A DNA stretch of 64,000 nt from positions 496,001 to 560,000 of the forward strand of contig HG738136.1 in NCBI GenBank assembly GCA_000499405.2. Reading direction: 5' to 3'. Source of the DNA: Onchocerca volvulus (taxonomy: Eukaryota; Nematoda; Chromadorea; Rhabditida; Onchocercidae). The notes under the pieces are model-generated. The model worked only from the letters and a program-made list of their open reading frames with translations. It did no database searches and had not been told where the DNA came from. A program made the translations under genes and the position numbers. Shown here in pieces: positions 24,949 through 37,131 of this stretch; the first letter of the stretch is position 1; each line of letters starts with the position of its first letter.

Positions 24949-25818
24949 ATGATAAAGAAAAGAATTCTTACAGATTATACATATTTTTAAATTCATAAGT
25001 ATGATTACTGTTTGTCATGCTGCTGTATATTTGTAAATTGTTACCTCACCCATCTAAATTATATCCATCTTTTCTTTAAATAAAAAACTCGTAGTTTATT
25101 TTAACGTCCTTAATAAAACCGACAAAGTATCTAAGTGAGTTTGAAAATTTAAAAAACTTTACAAGTCTTAAAATATTTTTCTCCTGAAAACCAGATAGGA
25201 TAAATATTGCAATCTTGAAATGTTTAGAAGCAACAAACATTTATGATAAGGCTCTTAATGACAGCTACAGTCAAAAAGTGATTAAAAAGCAATCTCGAAC
25301 ATAGCTTCTGAAAATATATTCTGGAAATTTTCGAGTTCAAGAAAACATCGAAATAATAAATAAATTTCATCTGCCATTAATGTCCCGCAATAAACAATGG
25401 ACAGGATTAAGAGCATCCTTTAAGCTGTTATTTCAAAAAGATACATATTACATATTTATACAAAACATTGATAAAAAAGATATTCTGATGGAAATAGAAG
25501 TATGATGTTGTCATCTATACTAAAAATCCTAACTAACCGTACTCATACAAATTTGGTAAGAACGATAAAACAAGAAAAGCAATAAAAAGCAATGATACTA
25601 TCCGTTAAACTCTAGTATAATCCAAAATTTCATCATCATGTCGTACAATGCAGTAAGCATACAAACTTTGTATTTAATTTAATTAAGCAATGAAATTATA
25701 AGACCGAAACAATACAGTTACCAGTTCCAAGGACCTAAGATAACATAAAAGGTAGAAATTTCACTGGGAGCACTACATAATATCTCTAAAAAAAATCGAT
25801 TTAGCAAGCATTTCTAAT
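24949..25818. other. Convergent intergenic region
   Basis: About 870 bp between two genes that converge tail to tail. It holds the 3' UTRs of the CRAL-TRIO/GOLD gene (plus) and of COX6C (minus). No separate gene or repeat was seen. Confidence 0.65.
25079..25084 (+). terminator. Polyadenylation signal of the CRAL-TRIO/GOLD gene
   Basis: AATAAA 131 bases after the stop codon at 24948, in an otherwise unremarkable AT-rich 3' UTR. Confidence 0.55.
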
Positions 25819-26455
25819 TTAATCCTTCAAACCAGCTTTTTCATAAGCCAAAGCAAGATCTTTGGGGCAGCTATGCATTATTCCTGGTGAATGTGCGCAA
25901 ATTTCTTTCACGTGCTGATAAGCATCGTAATTCCTGCAATGACTATTAAAATTTAGCAAACTAAAATAACATGAAATTTAAGATATGGAATTTTTATTAA
26001 TGAAAAACATTTCAACCTTCAATAATGAAACATCCCTGGTAATATTGCCTCAATTTATGAACAAATAATTCGACGTAGTTACCGCAATGTAATTCTAGCA
26101 ATGTAATATAATTTTTGATATAAACACAACCAGAAAGAAGCCATAATGAACTTCTGTGTAACCCTGATTCCATGACAATTCCACACATTTTTAATTTTAA
26201 ACAAAGTTGTTACAAAAAAACGAACAATTTGCTATGTAAATGAGTGCTCGTAAAATTAAATGGTCGAACTAAGCCTTACTTGAAAAACTCTTCCCACTTT
26301 TTTCGACGCATATTTTCATGTCGACGTAATTTTGATACAACATATCCTGCCGTAGCAGTCGAAATTACCACCATAAATGCGGTGAAACGCCATAACGGAT
26401 AGCGTAAAAATGGAGGTCTTCCGAACATTCCTGAAGTAAAAATGCTAATCGACAT
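25819..26455 (-). CDS. cox-6C: Cytochrome c oxidase subunit 6C-like, two exons
   Basis: Small inner-membrane subunit of respiratory complex IV, encoded in the nucleus. Minus-strand exons 26455-26280 and 25933-25819 give 96 residues. After a basic, proline-containing N-terminus (FGRPPFLRYPLWRF) there is one membrane helix (about residues 23-42, FMVVISTATAGYVV), a basic stretch (KLRRHENMRRKKWEEFF) and a C-terminal matrix/intermembrane tail (KNYDAYQHVKEICAHSPG, MHSCPKDLALAYEK). The order helix, RRKKWEEFFKNYD, MKEI-like segment matches COX6C, including the nematode form with a cysteine-containing tail. Start chosen at 26455, soon after a TTTCTAG acceptor. An in-frame ATG at 26428 sits two bases after another acceptor (TTTTACTTCAG) and would give 87 residues; either could be the trans-spliced start. 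The family call is by eye, and sequence identity is moderate. Confidence 0.72.
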
Positions 26456-27087
26456 GTTTAAAGCGTGGAACTAGAAAATGGCGACAAGAAAGCATAAATT
26501 ACGTACATAAAACCTATGAAATATATATTTCACGTCATTATATGATTATAATCATCACATTTCTACATATAATCCTTGCTTTTGCACAATTCAATTCACA
26601 CAAGCTTAATTTCATGTTTATTTCTACAAATGAAGTTTCGTGATTTCCATTTAAGAAAACTAATGTTAATCAATGATCAAAATCTCAATCGGAAATGTGT
26701 GTGATTATGCAAAGCACAAAATATTTGGATTATCTTTAGATGAAAATAGCAAACAGATATGAATTATCCACAAATGTTAACTTTAAGTGAAAATGGTTAA
26801 TAAACACTGAACAATCTACTGACAAGTATGAATTTTCACTTGAAACTATTACTTTTACGCAAATATAGCAGACATAAACAAACTTATTCATAGATGCTTA
26901 TACGTGTAAAGGAAATAACGGACGTCACAACCTACTAAATAACATTGATTGTAATTCAAAATTAAACACACCAAATCCACCTGCCAGTAAAAACTCCAAT
27001 CTACCGGGAAAAAACGTGACTCGAATTGATAAAAGAACAGACGTTATCGATTGCAATCGATAGAATACAATTGATGGATGGGCTAAG
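26456..27087. other. Divergent intergenic region
   Basis: About 630 bp between the COX6C start (minus) and the next plus-strand coding-looking stretch. It probably holds promoters for both. No motif could be assigned with confidence. Confidence 0.5.
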
Positions 27088-28093
27088 ATGTCAGAGTATG
27101 ATGAAAAGAATGCAAAGCAGACGATACGACAAAATTTGTTGGAAAGGAACTCGGCAAGAAATTTGTGTACGTGCAAACGTGAAAGTTATGTACAACTTTA
27201 TAAATTTCACGTGTACACATGTACGCATAAATATGAAATTGATATTTGCAACGATGAAAGTTACATGAGCCTTGTATTTTTTTATGCATTTCATAACTAT
27301 TACTCGAGCAATACACAGTGATTATTAATTAATTAATTAATTAATTGATCTCTAGTTTTCGAGAGATATTTTTGCGACGCTTTGAAAGTGCTATTTACGG
27401 ATTGCTATCTTTTGCATATGACCACATATTATTTGGTTCTAATTAATGAAATTTTCGTATCTCAAATTTTGAATTTAAACTGAATTTTTAAGCTTAGAAA
27501 TAGAAATTAATAAAACTGTTTTCGAAACTTTAGCAGCAACAAAAGGATAAACGGTTAGTTCCACAAGACAATAAAGCTTCTGAACAAGAAAGCGGAATTA
27601 TCAGGTTAAGAATTCAAATCCAGTATTATGTGAATGAAATCGATGGACTACGCAATGAGTTGAAAATAAGCAAAGAATCTTTACAACGGTTCGAGGAGAT
27701 TTTGGCAAAGAAATTGAAGAAGAAATAAAATTAAACGAAAAATATGGAGAATCATTACCATAAGTAATGAATGTGATAAATACTGTTTGACCATCCAAAA
27801 ATCAATGCAGAAAATTCCAGCAAGAAGAACCTATCGCTCTACAAATCAAAAATGCGATCAAATGACGAATTAAAGTATACTTCGCGCTATACTTCCCTGA
27901 ATTCTTTCTCCTGAAGGTCTCCATCTTCTTCCGGTTGGGAATGTCGAAAAAATCCGAAACATGTAATCATTATAAAAAGGTCAAACAGCGCGAAGATAGT
28001 TTGAAAGGGACCAACAAATCATGTTTACCGCCAAAACGCTCCGATTAGCGGAGAAACAAAGCAAAGTTGACCATTCATAAGGCAACACGGTAG
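27088..28093 (+). pseudogene. Frame-broken coding-like stretch, coiled-coil character
   Basis: After an acceptor (ACTTTAG, exon from 27534) a frame reads about 64 codons with heptad-like character (RLRIQIQYYVNEIDGLRNEL, KESLQRFEEILAKK) to a stop at 27728. Similar lysine/glutamate/serine-rich coding-looking text then continues in other frames: KEIEEEIKLNEKYGESLP (27707-27761), ISNECDKYCLTIQKSMQKI (about 27760-27815), NLSLYKSKMRSNDELKYTS (about 27828-27885), then PEGLHLLPVGNVEKIRNM (27910-27963). A possible first exon lies at 27088 (MSEYDEKNAKQTIRQNLLER), although the donor that keeps phase (TAT|GTACAA) is weak. Either a small real gene ends at 27728, or a longer gene has collected frameshifts, or the base calls contain indels. 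I do not recognise the family. It lies 366 bases upstream of the next gene on the same strand, so a shared operon is possible. Confidence 0.35.
27324..27346. repeat. (TTAA)n microsatellite
   Basis: Five to six ATTA/TTAA units in a row. Confidence 0.9.
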
Positions 28094-31000
28094 ATGTCGT
28101 TCATGTTGGAAGTTTTACAACGAGATTTCAGATCGCGAATGTCATACAATCGTGAGGAATTCATATGGACAGATGCATTACGTCTGATACTTATCAGAGA
28201 AGTAAAACGGCGTCCAGCAATTTGGTCATCGGAATCGAGTAATTTCAATAACATGAATGACGAAATGGCATTTCAAATCACTAAAAAATTACACGAAGTT
28301 TCCACTGGCATTTGTGAATTGACAGGTAAGATTTTGACATGTAAATTAACATAGAAGATCTATAAATCTGTAATAATCTTTTTTTTTCTTTTTTTTTTAT
28401 CTAACCGCTTTTATCTTTTTATTTTACTTAGTTTTGTACTAAAAATTCCTAAAACATATTATTTAGAATACTATATTAACTCCTATAAAATCTAATATTA
28501 TACGAATATACTGGGATTTTTTCCTAAGAATTTTAAAGTTATATTTTCTAGTAAATCACGTAAAAGACGAATGGAAAGCTATTAGTAATGAATGTATCCG
28601 AGTTTTAAGTAAAACTAGTGAAGTAACACGGATAGATTCATCTATTTGGCGTTTCGGTTTTGCGCTGAAATTCATGCTCTACGCTATAACGCATACTGAA
28701 GAAGGGTACGTGAATTTGTTTTGAAGCTCTTGATGGGATAATGGGAAGAGCAATCGATCAAGCAAGTCGATACACTCAGTTATTTTAAACGGTAGTAGAG
28801 GTGCGGCCTCTGCTATCGGTTTTTATTTTTCATTCCTGAGAAGATAATTATATCATACATTTCATTCGAAAAATGAGGAAATTTTAAATCTTATATTTAT
28901 TATTATTGTGTGCACTTTACTGCCAACAAGTTTTCCAATCATAATACAAATATCTTGCAAATTGCCTAATTAGCATATCACATTATGTATTTCCCAAAAT
29001 TAGTAACAATTCATAATTCTTAGCATTGCTATCGATATCTGGTCATTTATATTGAATATTTTCAGGAATGCTTATGTTCTATTGTATGTCAATAAGTTGA
29101 ATATTTTCTATGTAGTTCGTGAAAGCGATATTATGGGAGTTCTTTGGCCTTTTTCCAATGTAAGAGTTCAGTTGAAGGGAAAAGTTGAGCCAGCCATGAT
29201 CATCGAAATGGGTCGACTTCATTTCATGATTGAGAAATGTAGACACTTATCAATCTCGGCAAATTCATATATATTTCCAAATAATACGGTAGGTTTTTAT
29301 TCACGAAAACTCTGATCGTTTCGAATATTGCTCATTTTATTTGGGTGGATTACAAAGAACTGGCTTTAAATATCCTAGTTAAGAGTAAGGGATGTTTGAG
29401 AAAAACCAAATCATCAAATTTTCAGAATCAAATGTTACATTTTGAGATTCCTAGTTTTCTTTGACATCGAGATAAATTCTATGACTAATTTTTAATTTGT
29501 ACTGTACAAATCATTTTGAGTACAATTTTAATTTTATTTCAGCTTACTGAGGCGCATATGTTACCTAATAGAATTACATTTGATACAAGGCGTTACACTG
29601 GTTCCCTTATGAGACAGGTAAATTTTATCGTAGCTTTCAATCTCGAGAGAAGATTTCTGAAATCTTTTGTTTCTAATTTGATATATATGCAAATTTAATA
29701 GCTATCTTTGCATTTAAATTTAATTTGAATCGATTGAGTAAAATTGTGTCACGGTTAAGATCAAATGTTGCTATTTCTTGAAACTAATAGTATTTTAACT
29801 TAATTATAATACAGATTTATGGAATGAAGCTAACATTATGCACGCTTCTAGAATGATGAAATAGTATACTATGATAGCGAAGATTTTGTAAAAAAGGCGA
29901 AAAAGGCAGCATCCATATCATCCATATCAATGCGCATAGCAGATACTGGAGAAAGTAAACCGTTCTCATCTTTGCAACTCTTGCTTCAGACTCGAGCTTT
30001 TTCGAGACAAACTTTATTCCGTGGTGTTCCCTCCTCAACATTAGCTCGTGCTGATTCTGAGTTACGCGAAAAAGAAAATAGCCAGCTTCTGCTACAATCC
30101 GAGTCGCTTTCCAGTCATAATCAACTTATTCCGCAACGTCATACTATGACTGAATTTACTGAAATACAACATGATATCGATCCAACTCTTTCATTCGGAT
30201 ATTCTGGAATTCCAACTAGGATCACGAGGCAGATGGAAGGTTTAAATTTTGAATTTCGCCGGTTATTACAAAGTTTCGATAATATTCGTTATGAAGCAAG
30301 TGGATTGAAACAGATGATTTCTACTGCTAAAAGAGATATTGATAAGAAATTGAAGGAAATTGCGTTGCGCATGCTACAGATTTCACAGTTTTTCGCTCCT
30401 CATGAGATTCTAACTCATGAAATTGAAAAAGGTAATCTAAGATTCTCATTTGTGTCCCCACTGTTTGATTTATTTGACCAGTATCTGAAATTTCTCTAAT
30501 TTAAATGACAGTTCATTGATAACTAAATTACACATGGACAAAACCATTATTGAACTTCCCGAAACAAGCCAGGATTTCAATCGTTCATATAATTCTCTTT
30601 AATTCAATTGCCACTACTTCATTCATACGATCCGAATTTGACGAATTATTATGGAAGAATTTCTTCTTCCTTTGATCCTGGAAAACTATTCACCGTATTT
30701 CGGTGTTGACCAGTTTTTTCAATTCTTTCAACTTATAAAAAATTTCATTTTGATCAAGGTAGTTTTTTATGATTAGTGTGAGATAATCTTTCAAAAATCA
30801 CTTTGAAAGAGAAAATTGGTTGATAAAGTTTGATGACTTCTCAAATTTAGAGTAACATTTATTTTTTAGAGATGAAATCAGTGTTGGTGCAAACAGATGA
30901 AACTTTTGATGAGGAAGATAGTTTCTCAAATATTGGAAAGATTTATGATGGTAAAATTATTTCCTTTCTTTCTTTAGCTATCATCAATAGCTTTTTACTT

Positions 31001-32713
31001 GTGGTTCTTATGAAAAGAATAGCAAAAGATAGCTCCTATTCTCGAGTTTTAGAAATCGTGAAATTTTTTTTTTTTTTTGAAAAAAGCTATCAAAATTGTC
31101 TCAATAAGTGAAACGTGTAGTTTTTTGCAGATCCGGTTTATAGATATTGTCCTAAGGATGTTGTTGATCATCTGATGACTATTTGTTCTCATCCAACAGT
31201 ATTTGCTCGACGTCTTGCGCAACGTATTTTTACACGTGAAGAGATTAGCACGTTATTTTCCGAAGATGTGAAAATAAATGAAATGGAGCGGGTATCTTTA
31301 TTAGGATTTAGATTTTGGTTAGCTGACAAAAAAGAAATGTTCGGCTTTATTTGAAAGTTTGAATTTGGACTTAAATCAGAATTGACTCTGAATGAAAAAA
31401 TCGAAGTTATGGATGAAATCTTAAATTTGTACTCGAGATTGAACTTAACTTAGAATCTCTAATTAAATCTTTAAATTTGAGAGAACTTATCTCTAGATTC
31501 GATGGATAGAAGATATGTTATCTGCATATTATCCGTACAAAAATATGCTATTGATGAAGAAAAGCTGCTTGCAAGTATTGTTTGGAATGGCTAATTACGA
31601 AAATTTATTGTTGGAAATAGAGAAAGAGAATCTCGAGGTTGATAGTTCAGGGCGATACGATATTTTAATGAAACGGATGCGTTTGGACGATGGTAATGAT
31701 TCATTTTAGATTTCATCTGATGCAATGTTAGTCAAATAGAATGTGATATTTTTTCCGTTTTATGTTATTTTCTAACAAATTTTAAACAATTTAGAACATT
31801 TTGAAAATTTCCAGAAACTACAAAAACATTAGTCATTTAAGTTTCAGTTAGTTCAGCTCTGCGGATTCAGCTACAGTTACGATGTGAATTTAATTTCAGC
31901 TTGTTCATCAACAGATGAACTACGAAATGAAAAAAATGAGCCAAAAGAGGATTATCTGTTGCCTGAAACTCTGTCGCGCATAAAGAGACAACAACCAAAT
32001 GTCGAAGGATTTGCCATTAAAGTTGCTATCTTACTGTACTATGGTGATGATGATATTCGGATACCATGTAAAGAAAAGAGAGATCAAACCAAAGTAAGTT
32101 AAAATTTTGAAGTTTCTTTTTGAATTTTTAAAGTTTTATTTTCATATGCTTATTTATATATAAATTTTAGGGAATCTTAAGCTTCTTGATTCTATTTTGA
32201 ATTCCACTTGAGATATTTTAATCTTCTTCCGGAACATAAGTTTTCCAAAAATGTCCGTATCTTATTTCATTAGATGATTCCGAATCTAACTCTAAGATTT
32301 GACGAGGTAAATCTAAGGCAAAAGCGCTGCAGGAAAATGTTCATTTTAAATTTCTGTGCACATGTATGCTTAGAATTTCTTAGTATATCTCTTTCAAGAT
32401 CTATCTGTTCGATGAAAAGAAACCAAAAGTGCTTGTAGTACTGCGCAGAGTTTTTCTCCTATTGTACCTAAAATGCACCAGTTCATTTAAAATTCTGCTA
32501 ATGTTATGGTATTTTTTCCATGTATTCACTTTTTTTAAGCTAACTTGGCTGAAGGAAAAGGTGCAGGAATTTTATCCTACAGATACAGTAAGAAATGCAA
32601 ATTACCAATGGAGTCGATGTCTTGATGCATTGGACACTCATGCAAATAAGTTGAAGATTAAGTCTTTTGATGAATATGATTCGAGCGACGAATCCATACG
32701 CAGTAAAAATTAA
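28094..32713 (+). CDS. Putative chromatin protein: MADF-like N-terminus and two BEN-like C-terminal segments, ten exons
   Basis: Exons: 28094-28325, 28552-28705, 29066-29288, 29543-29617, 29852-30431, 30870-30950, 31131-31291, 31497-31692, 31900-32093, 32540-32713. All phases join, giving 689 residues. Residues about 20-105 resemble a MADF (SANT-like) DNA-binding domain: LILIREVKRRPAIW at the start and NHVKDEWKAISNECIRVL at the end. The middle (about 130-235) is folded-looking but unrecognised. Residues about 240-440 are serine/glutamine-rich with a predicted coiled coil (KQMISTAKRDIDKKLKEIA). Two C-terminal segments, about 452-545 (FARRLAQRIFTREEIST then WIEDMLSAYYP) and about 598-675 (WLKEKVQEFYPTDTVRNANY then WSRCLDALDTHANKLK), follow the BEN pattern of a basic/LF start, then V..FYP and W..C. 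Domain calls are by eye and need a profile search. The start at 28094 follows an in-frame stop (28091-28093), so no 5' extension without splicing. Confidence 0.62.
28791..28818 (+). other. Short GC-rich hairpin in an intron
   Basis: GGTAGTAGAGG, loop TGCGG, CCTCTGCTATC: an eleven-pair stem (two wobbles or mismatches) in intron 2 of the MADF/BEN-like gene. The intron is otherwise AT-rich. Confidence 0.4.
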
Positions 32714-35700
32714 ACACGCTGCTTTTGCCTTCTTTTTTTTGACTCCTTAAATTAATTTAGAAGAAATCTATCGAATGTTCATCTTTTCCAGAATTGTAGC
32801 ATTTTTAGAATGTCTCAATTTTTGACTTGGAACATTTCAATTTATATTTTTTAAACTTTCATTCCATTATATCACAATGAAAAAATTTTTCTAGTCTTTT
32901 ACCTACAGAGCTTCGAAAAGCTTTGCAAAGCTTGGAAAATTGTGAATGTTAAAATTTATATATGGCTTTCCATGCTTTATCTTTGTTGCTCATGTTTTTC
33001 AAATGCTTTCATTTTATGTTTTATAAATTCTTGATTTAGGTGACGCAATTTGATGAAGTTTTCCATCAGATTCATTGTAAAAATTCATTTAATACTATCT
33101 ACTTAGATGAAAATAATCATGTAAATGTTAATTCGCTTTACTATCAAAAAAGCTTCGCTGTTACTAATAGTTCCAACGTTCCACGAAATAAAATTAAAAG
33201 CAAAAAAAATTTTTTTTATGATACCGAGTTTAAATAAATACTAATTAGTAAAATCGATTTTTTATTTATAGAAACAATGCTAAGCAAGAAAAAAAAAAGT
33301 TGAACAAGCAAAAAAAATGAATATTAAAGTTATTCAAGAAAAAATTTGATAGAAATTTTTACAATCCAGGCAAGTGATCACCAAAAAAATTTGCCAAAAG
33401 AAGAAAAAGTCGGTATTTGTTGTATTTCCGACGTTTGCAACCATATTTACATTGATAATGCTCGATTATTAATAATCTTTGATGTTTTGGTTTGATTACT
33501 GGAATATTTAGAATTCAAAGTTAAATATGTTCCAAAATATAAGCGATATTGGTAATAAAGTTGTCGTCGCTGCAAGGGAATAAGTGGTTATTGAATTTGT
33601 CATCTGACAAATTCACAGCAGAATATAATAAAGTCTGCAAGTTACTTAATGCACAAAATTTTTTTCATGAGTTAGCTTTTAAAATATGGATAACATCATT
33701 TATTTTGCTTAGATATTGATTGAAAAGAGAGTGGCATATGTTTTCTCTAATTTTAAAAAATCGGTTTTCATAGAGAAAAAATGATATAGGACTCATGAAA
33801 AAAGTTCAGAAAAGCTCATTAAAAGTTTCTTCCCAAGAATATTTCCTTTTTACAAGGGTGTGGTTTCCGAATCGTCCTATCTTGGAAAAGAAAAATTCAT
33901 AGTTGTTTTCGGATTAATGAAACGAATAGGTGAATGTTCTAGGAAGGAAGTTGTAAAAGTTTAGCAATCTCAAATGAGGAAATTGTCGCGCCGAATAATT
34001 TACATAAGTCAAATCCTGAAAAGTGAGACTTAAATTTTCATCAGTTTTATTAAAAATTTCGGTTATTGAAAAATTTTGCTTGCAAACTTTTACAAACAGT
34101 GTTGACTACGAAAAGTGTGAGCATTTATTCTAGAAGGTTTTGATTTTAATTATAAAAATTGTGCATGTAAATGGAAATAGTTTTTGAAAATCATGCGTCC
34201 AATTTTGATTCTCTGTCTGTGTTTTAAACAAGAAATTTATCCCAATTGTTGTTTATATTTTTTTTTATTCCAATCTTAATGTGAGATATTCAAATTTTAA
34301 GGATTTCAATATGATAATTTTCAAATCACCGTCAAATTCGATAGCTAAGTCTTAATCAAAAACAAAACAAAGTGGTTGATCTTTAACTTTTATATGTTTT
34401 TTTCTTTTTTTCCTCAGTCTAATTATTGGCTTAGGCTTATATTTCTTATGTGTAAATATATTTATCATTATTAACTTCATGATTCCCAGTCAACTTTCCT
34501 ACCCAAATTGAAAATTATTTCTCCACAAAATTAAATGAAATTTTTGTTTGAACAATTCATTAACAAATTTTTTCTATTTTTAATGGGTAAAATTTTTACA
34601 AAAATGAGAGCAAATTATATCAAAGTACAGCATTTCCATTTCAAATATTAGAGTAAACATAGCATTTTCATATCACATCACATTAACAAATTTGAGGAGT
34701 AAAGTACTAGTGATATTTAAAACATCATTCACTTCTCCTAATTTTCTTAAAGGTTTCCATGGTGAGATATTTTGCTAGATTTTTTTTTTTTTTTTTTAAA
34801 GAAGTGTTATTAACTTTTTATCATTAATAACGTTTTATTCTGATATAATATTCAAAGAAAAAAGCGTTATTTTATGCAGATATTATTGTATTATAATCCA
34901 TGGTTTATGGTATAATGCAGTAATTCATAGATTACGGTTAAAAAATAGCGTTAGCTTGTGTTGTAGTATAAATTGGTATAATATTACATTATAATATAAT
35001 TAGCAATATAATTGTTAGCAACATTGTATTATTGTTTATAATTTTTGGAAAATCAAGCAGTATTTATTACCGTTATTTCTTATTTAATTTATAAATTACG
35101 ATAAAATTATAGCGTTATATGATATAACTCCAATATTATTGGATATTTGTAGTATATTATTTTAGATATAACCGATCGGCAATTCAATATTACAATACTT
35201 TTAAAGAGAACTCAGTCTTAGTTCTCTTGATTGATTTTGTTTTGATCAAATTCATAATCTTGCGCAATGTTTAAGTGTTACTTTGCTAATATGTAACATT
35301 GATCGATTTCCATTTTTTCAAGCTAATTATTCTAATATAGAATAATTTCACACTTATGTTGTTTTACGAGAATCAATTTAAGAAGTAACTGCTATTCTAA
35401 ATGATTGCGACAAATAAAATTTGAAATGGAAGTAAAGGATTTTTAATTTAAAGAATATCCTCAACGATGAAGAAAATATCCATATTATTTATAACGATGC
35501 ATAAATTTATGAAATGACATGGTTTGACCAAAATATATATCCATTCAATAGAGTTACTATTCTCCTAATGTTATAATCGATTTTCCAATATGATTTAAAT
35601 ATTTTTTAAAGATAAGAATGACATGTTTAGATCAGGACAAAGTTACCAGTCAAAAAATAGTTGCAACTTTAACAAAATTAATTTTTCAGAATATAAATAA

Positions 35701-36469
35701 CATAAATCAGGACAGAATTATTCATAAAAAAAATAAATAGAACTCTGCAAAGTTATATCTGCATTTATCAATTAGTTCAGATTTGCTATTTTTAAACATA
35801 AACAGCTTATGCAAATGAAAAAAAAACCTGAAAAGTATAATTTATTTTTCAATTTTTGTAAATTTTAAAAGACATGCAGGAAGAAAAAAATGTAATAGTT
35901 GTCCAAAAAAAAAAGTATAAGAAGAACTAATTCGACGCAGTCTTTCAGTTTGCCCTGAGCATAAAATTTCTCCATCAAAATCATTATCCAAAAAAAAAGC
36001 AGTTGTCAAAAAAAGAAAATGAAAAAAAAAAAATTGATGGATTGATGATTTTCAGTTTTCGAAGATTCCGAAATATTTGTGTGTTGTTAGTCTCTTCCGT
36101 ACTATTAGGCATCATATTGAAACCGAAAATTTTTGAGAAATAAAATTAATTCTTTGGGAATTGAATTTTAATACTTTTTCAAAAAATTGCATTATTGCTT
36201 TTGTTTTCAATTATGATTGCTAGTAGTAAAATATTTTAATCGATTTTTCTTCACTAATAATACTTGAATTAGAAGGGAAAATATTTCATGCTCATTGCAA
36301 ACATTTAGTCCTTGCATTAAGCCAGTTTATGATTGTCAGAAATAACCAGATTTAGTATTTTTTTTTTTTTTTTTGCTTCTCATCTTTCATTTTATTATTT
36401 GTCCAATAATTCGATATTTAATCATGGAAATCAATATAAATAAAATTTCAAATGTTCCCTGTTATGACT
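32714..36469. other. 3.7-kb gene-poor region
   Basis: AT-rich sequence after the MADF/BEN-like gene. One open segment (33040-33237) directly follows an acceptor and is noted separately. The remainder (33240-36469) holds poly-A/T runs, a short hairpin near 34805-34832 (GTTATTAAC...GTTAATAAC-like) and recurring GCGTTAT phrases (34810-35125). No gene is supported. Confidence 0.5.
33040..33237 (+). CDS. Possible 3' exon, 65 codons, unknown
   Basis: An open segment follows an acceptor (CTTGATTTAG) and reads TQFDEVFHQIHCKNSFNTIY to a stop at 33237, with a balanced amino-acid mix. Joining it to the MADF/BEN-like gene in this frame needs a phase-0 donor. The only GT near that gene's stop (32702, GTAAAA) is phase 1 and would instead give a four-residue tail (SDAI). 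It is therefore either an exon of an unseen alternative transcript or a chance frame. Confidence 0.2.
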   Translation: MTQFDEVFHQIHCKNSFNTIYLDENNHVNVNSLYYQKSFAVTNSSNVPRNKIKSKKNFFYDTEFK

Positions 36470-36745
36470 ACAGAACTTCCCAAGTTCTCCATCAATTGTT
36501 TTCAAATTTTATCACAACCTTGTATCCGAGTAGGCTTTTTTTATATAGATATACTTACTTTTTTCACGTGACACGTCAACTAAAGGTAAGTGAGCAGACT
36601 GAATTTTTCGATCCCGCTTCGCACTGCGCTTTCATGAGTGGACAGATAGCGCGTATTTTTAAATAAATAAGGCGAGTAATTTAAGCTTTTTGTTTGTTTT
36701 TTGCTTTGTGAAAGAAGTAATTCGTTTATTTTTTTAATTTTGTGG
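36470..36745 (-). mobile_element. Dispersed repeat family, minus-strand copy beside the Helitron
   Basis: Read on the minus strand, 36550-36470 gives TATCTATATAAAAAAGCCTA then a GGTTGTGATAAAATTTGAAA block and GATGGAGAACTTGGGAAGTTC, closely matching 39898-39985 on the plus strand. The adjoining 36740-36650 gives AAATAAACGAATTACTTCTT and GCAAAAAACAAAC followed by CTTATTTATTTAAAAATACGCG, matching 40265-40350 on the plus strand. The copies are therefore in inverted orientation around the Helitron block. Confidence 0.65.
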
Positions 36746-36779
36746 GAAATGCAGATGCGCCGCACAAATGTCGAAGTAA

Positions 36780-37131
36780 TGATAGTGTATAATAAAATGT
36801 TTCGTTCAATCTTTTTTTGTATGAAAGATATCCATCTTTTCCTGTAATTGTATTGAATATTAATGATCGAGGATATCGCTTGGAGTATTTTTTTCTATCA
36901 TGCTGGTAAATTTGGATTCAGTATACCGCAAGGTCAATGTATCATATTTTTCGTCATAACTTAATACAAATACTTATCGACGTCGACATTGGGTATTTCA
37001 GCGCATATTGTCTGGTCTATTTCATTTGAAGTGATTTTGTTGTAAAAGCAGATTAATATCTGTGCATGTGGTAATTCTATCTTTTACCATTTCACCGAAT
37101 GCACCAGTAGCGCACAGACCGAAATTCTTCA
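36780..37131 (-). pseudogene. Helitron protein remnant, downstream half
   Basis: Minus-strand reading with stops and frameshifts, resuming right after the bacterial insert: FRSVRYWCI..NGKR (compare the Helitron block around RCWMYS..EWQKRGLPHAH), then IDQTICAEIPNVDVDKYLY, MTKNMIH.PCGILNPN and SKRYPRSL..NTITGKDGY. These blocks are in the order and spacing of Rep/helicase Helitron proteins of animals. The reading fades into repeat sequence near 36780. The rolling-circle Rep tyrosine motif and the helicase are not present in the window, so the element is truncated and dead. Confidence 0.8.

Noticed and set aside
29817..30041. Minus-strand frame over exon 5 of the MADF/BEN-like gene
   Set aside because: Shadow of the plus-strand coding exon.
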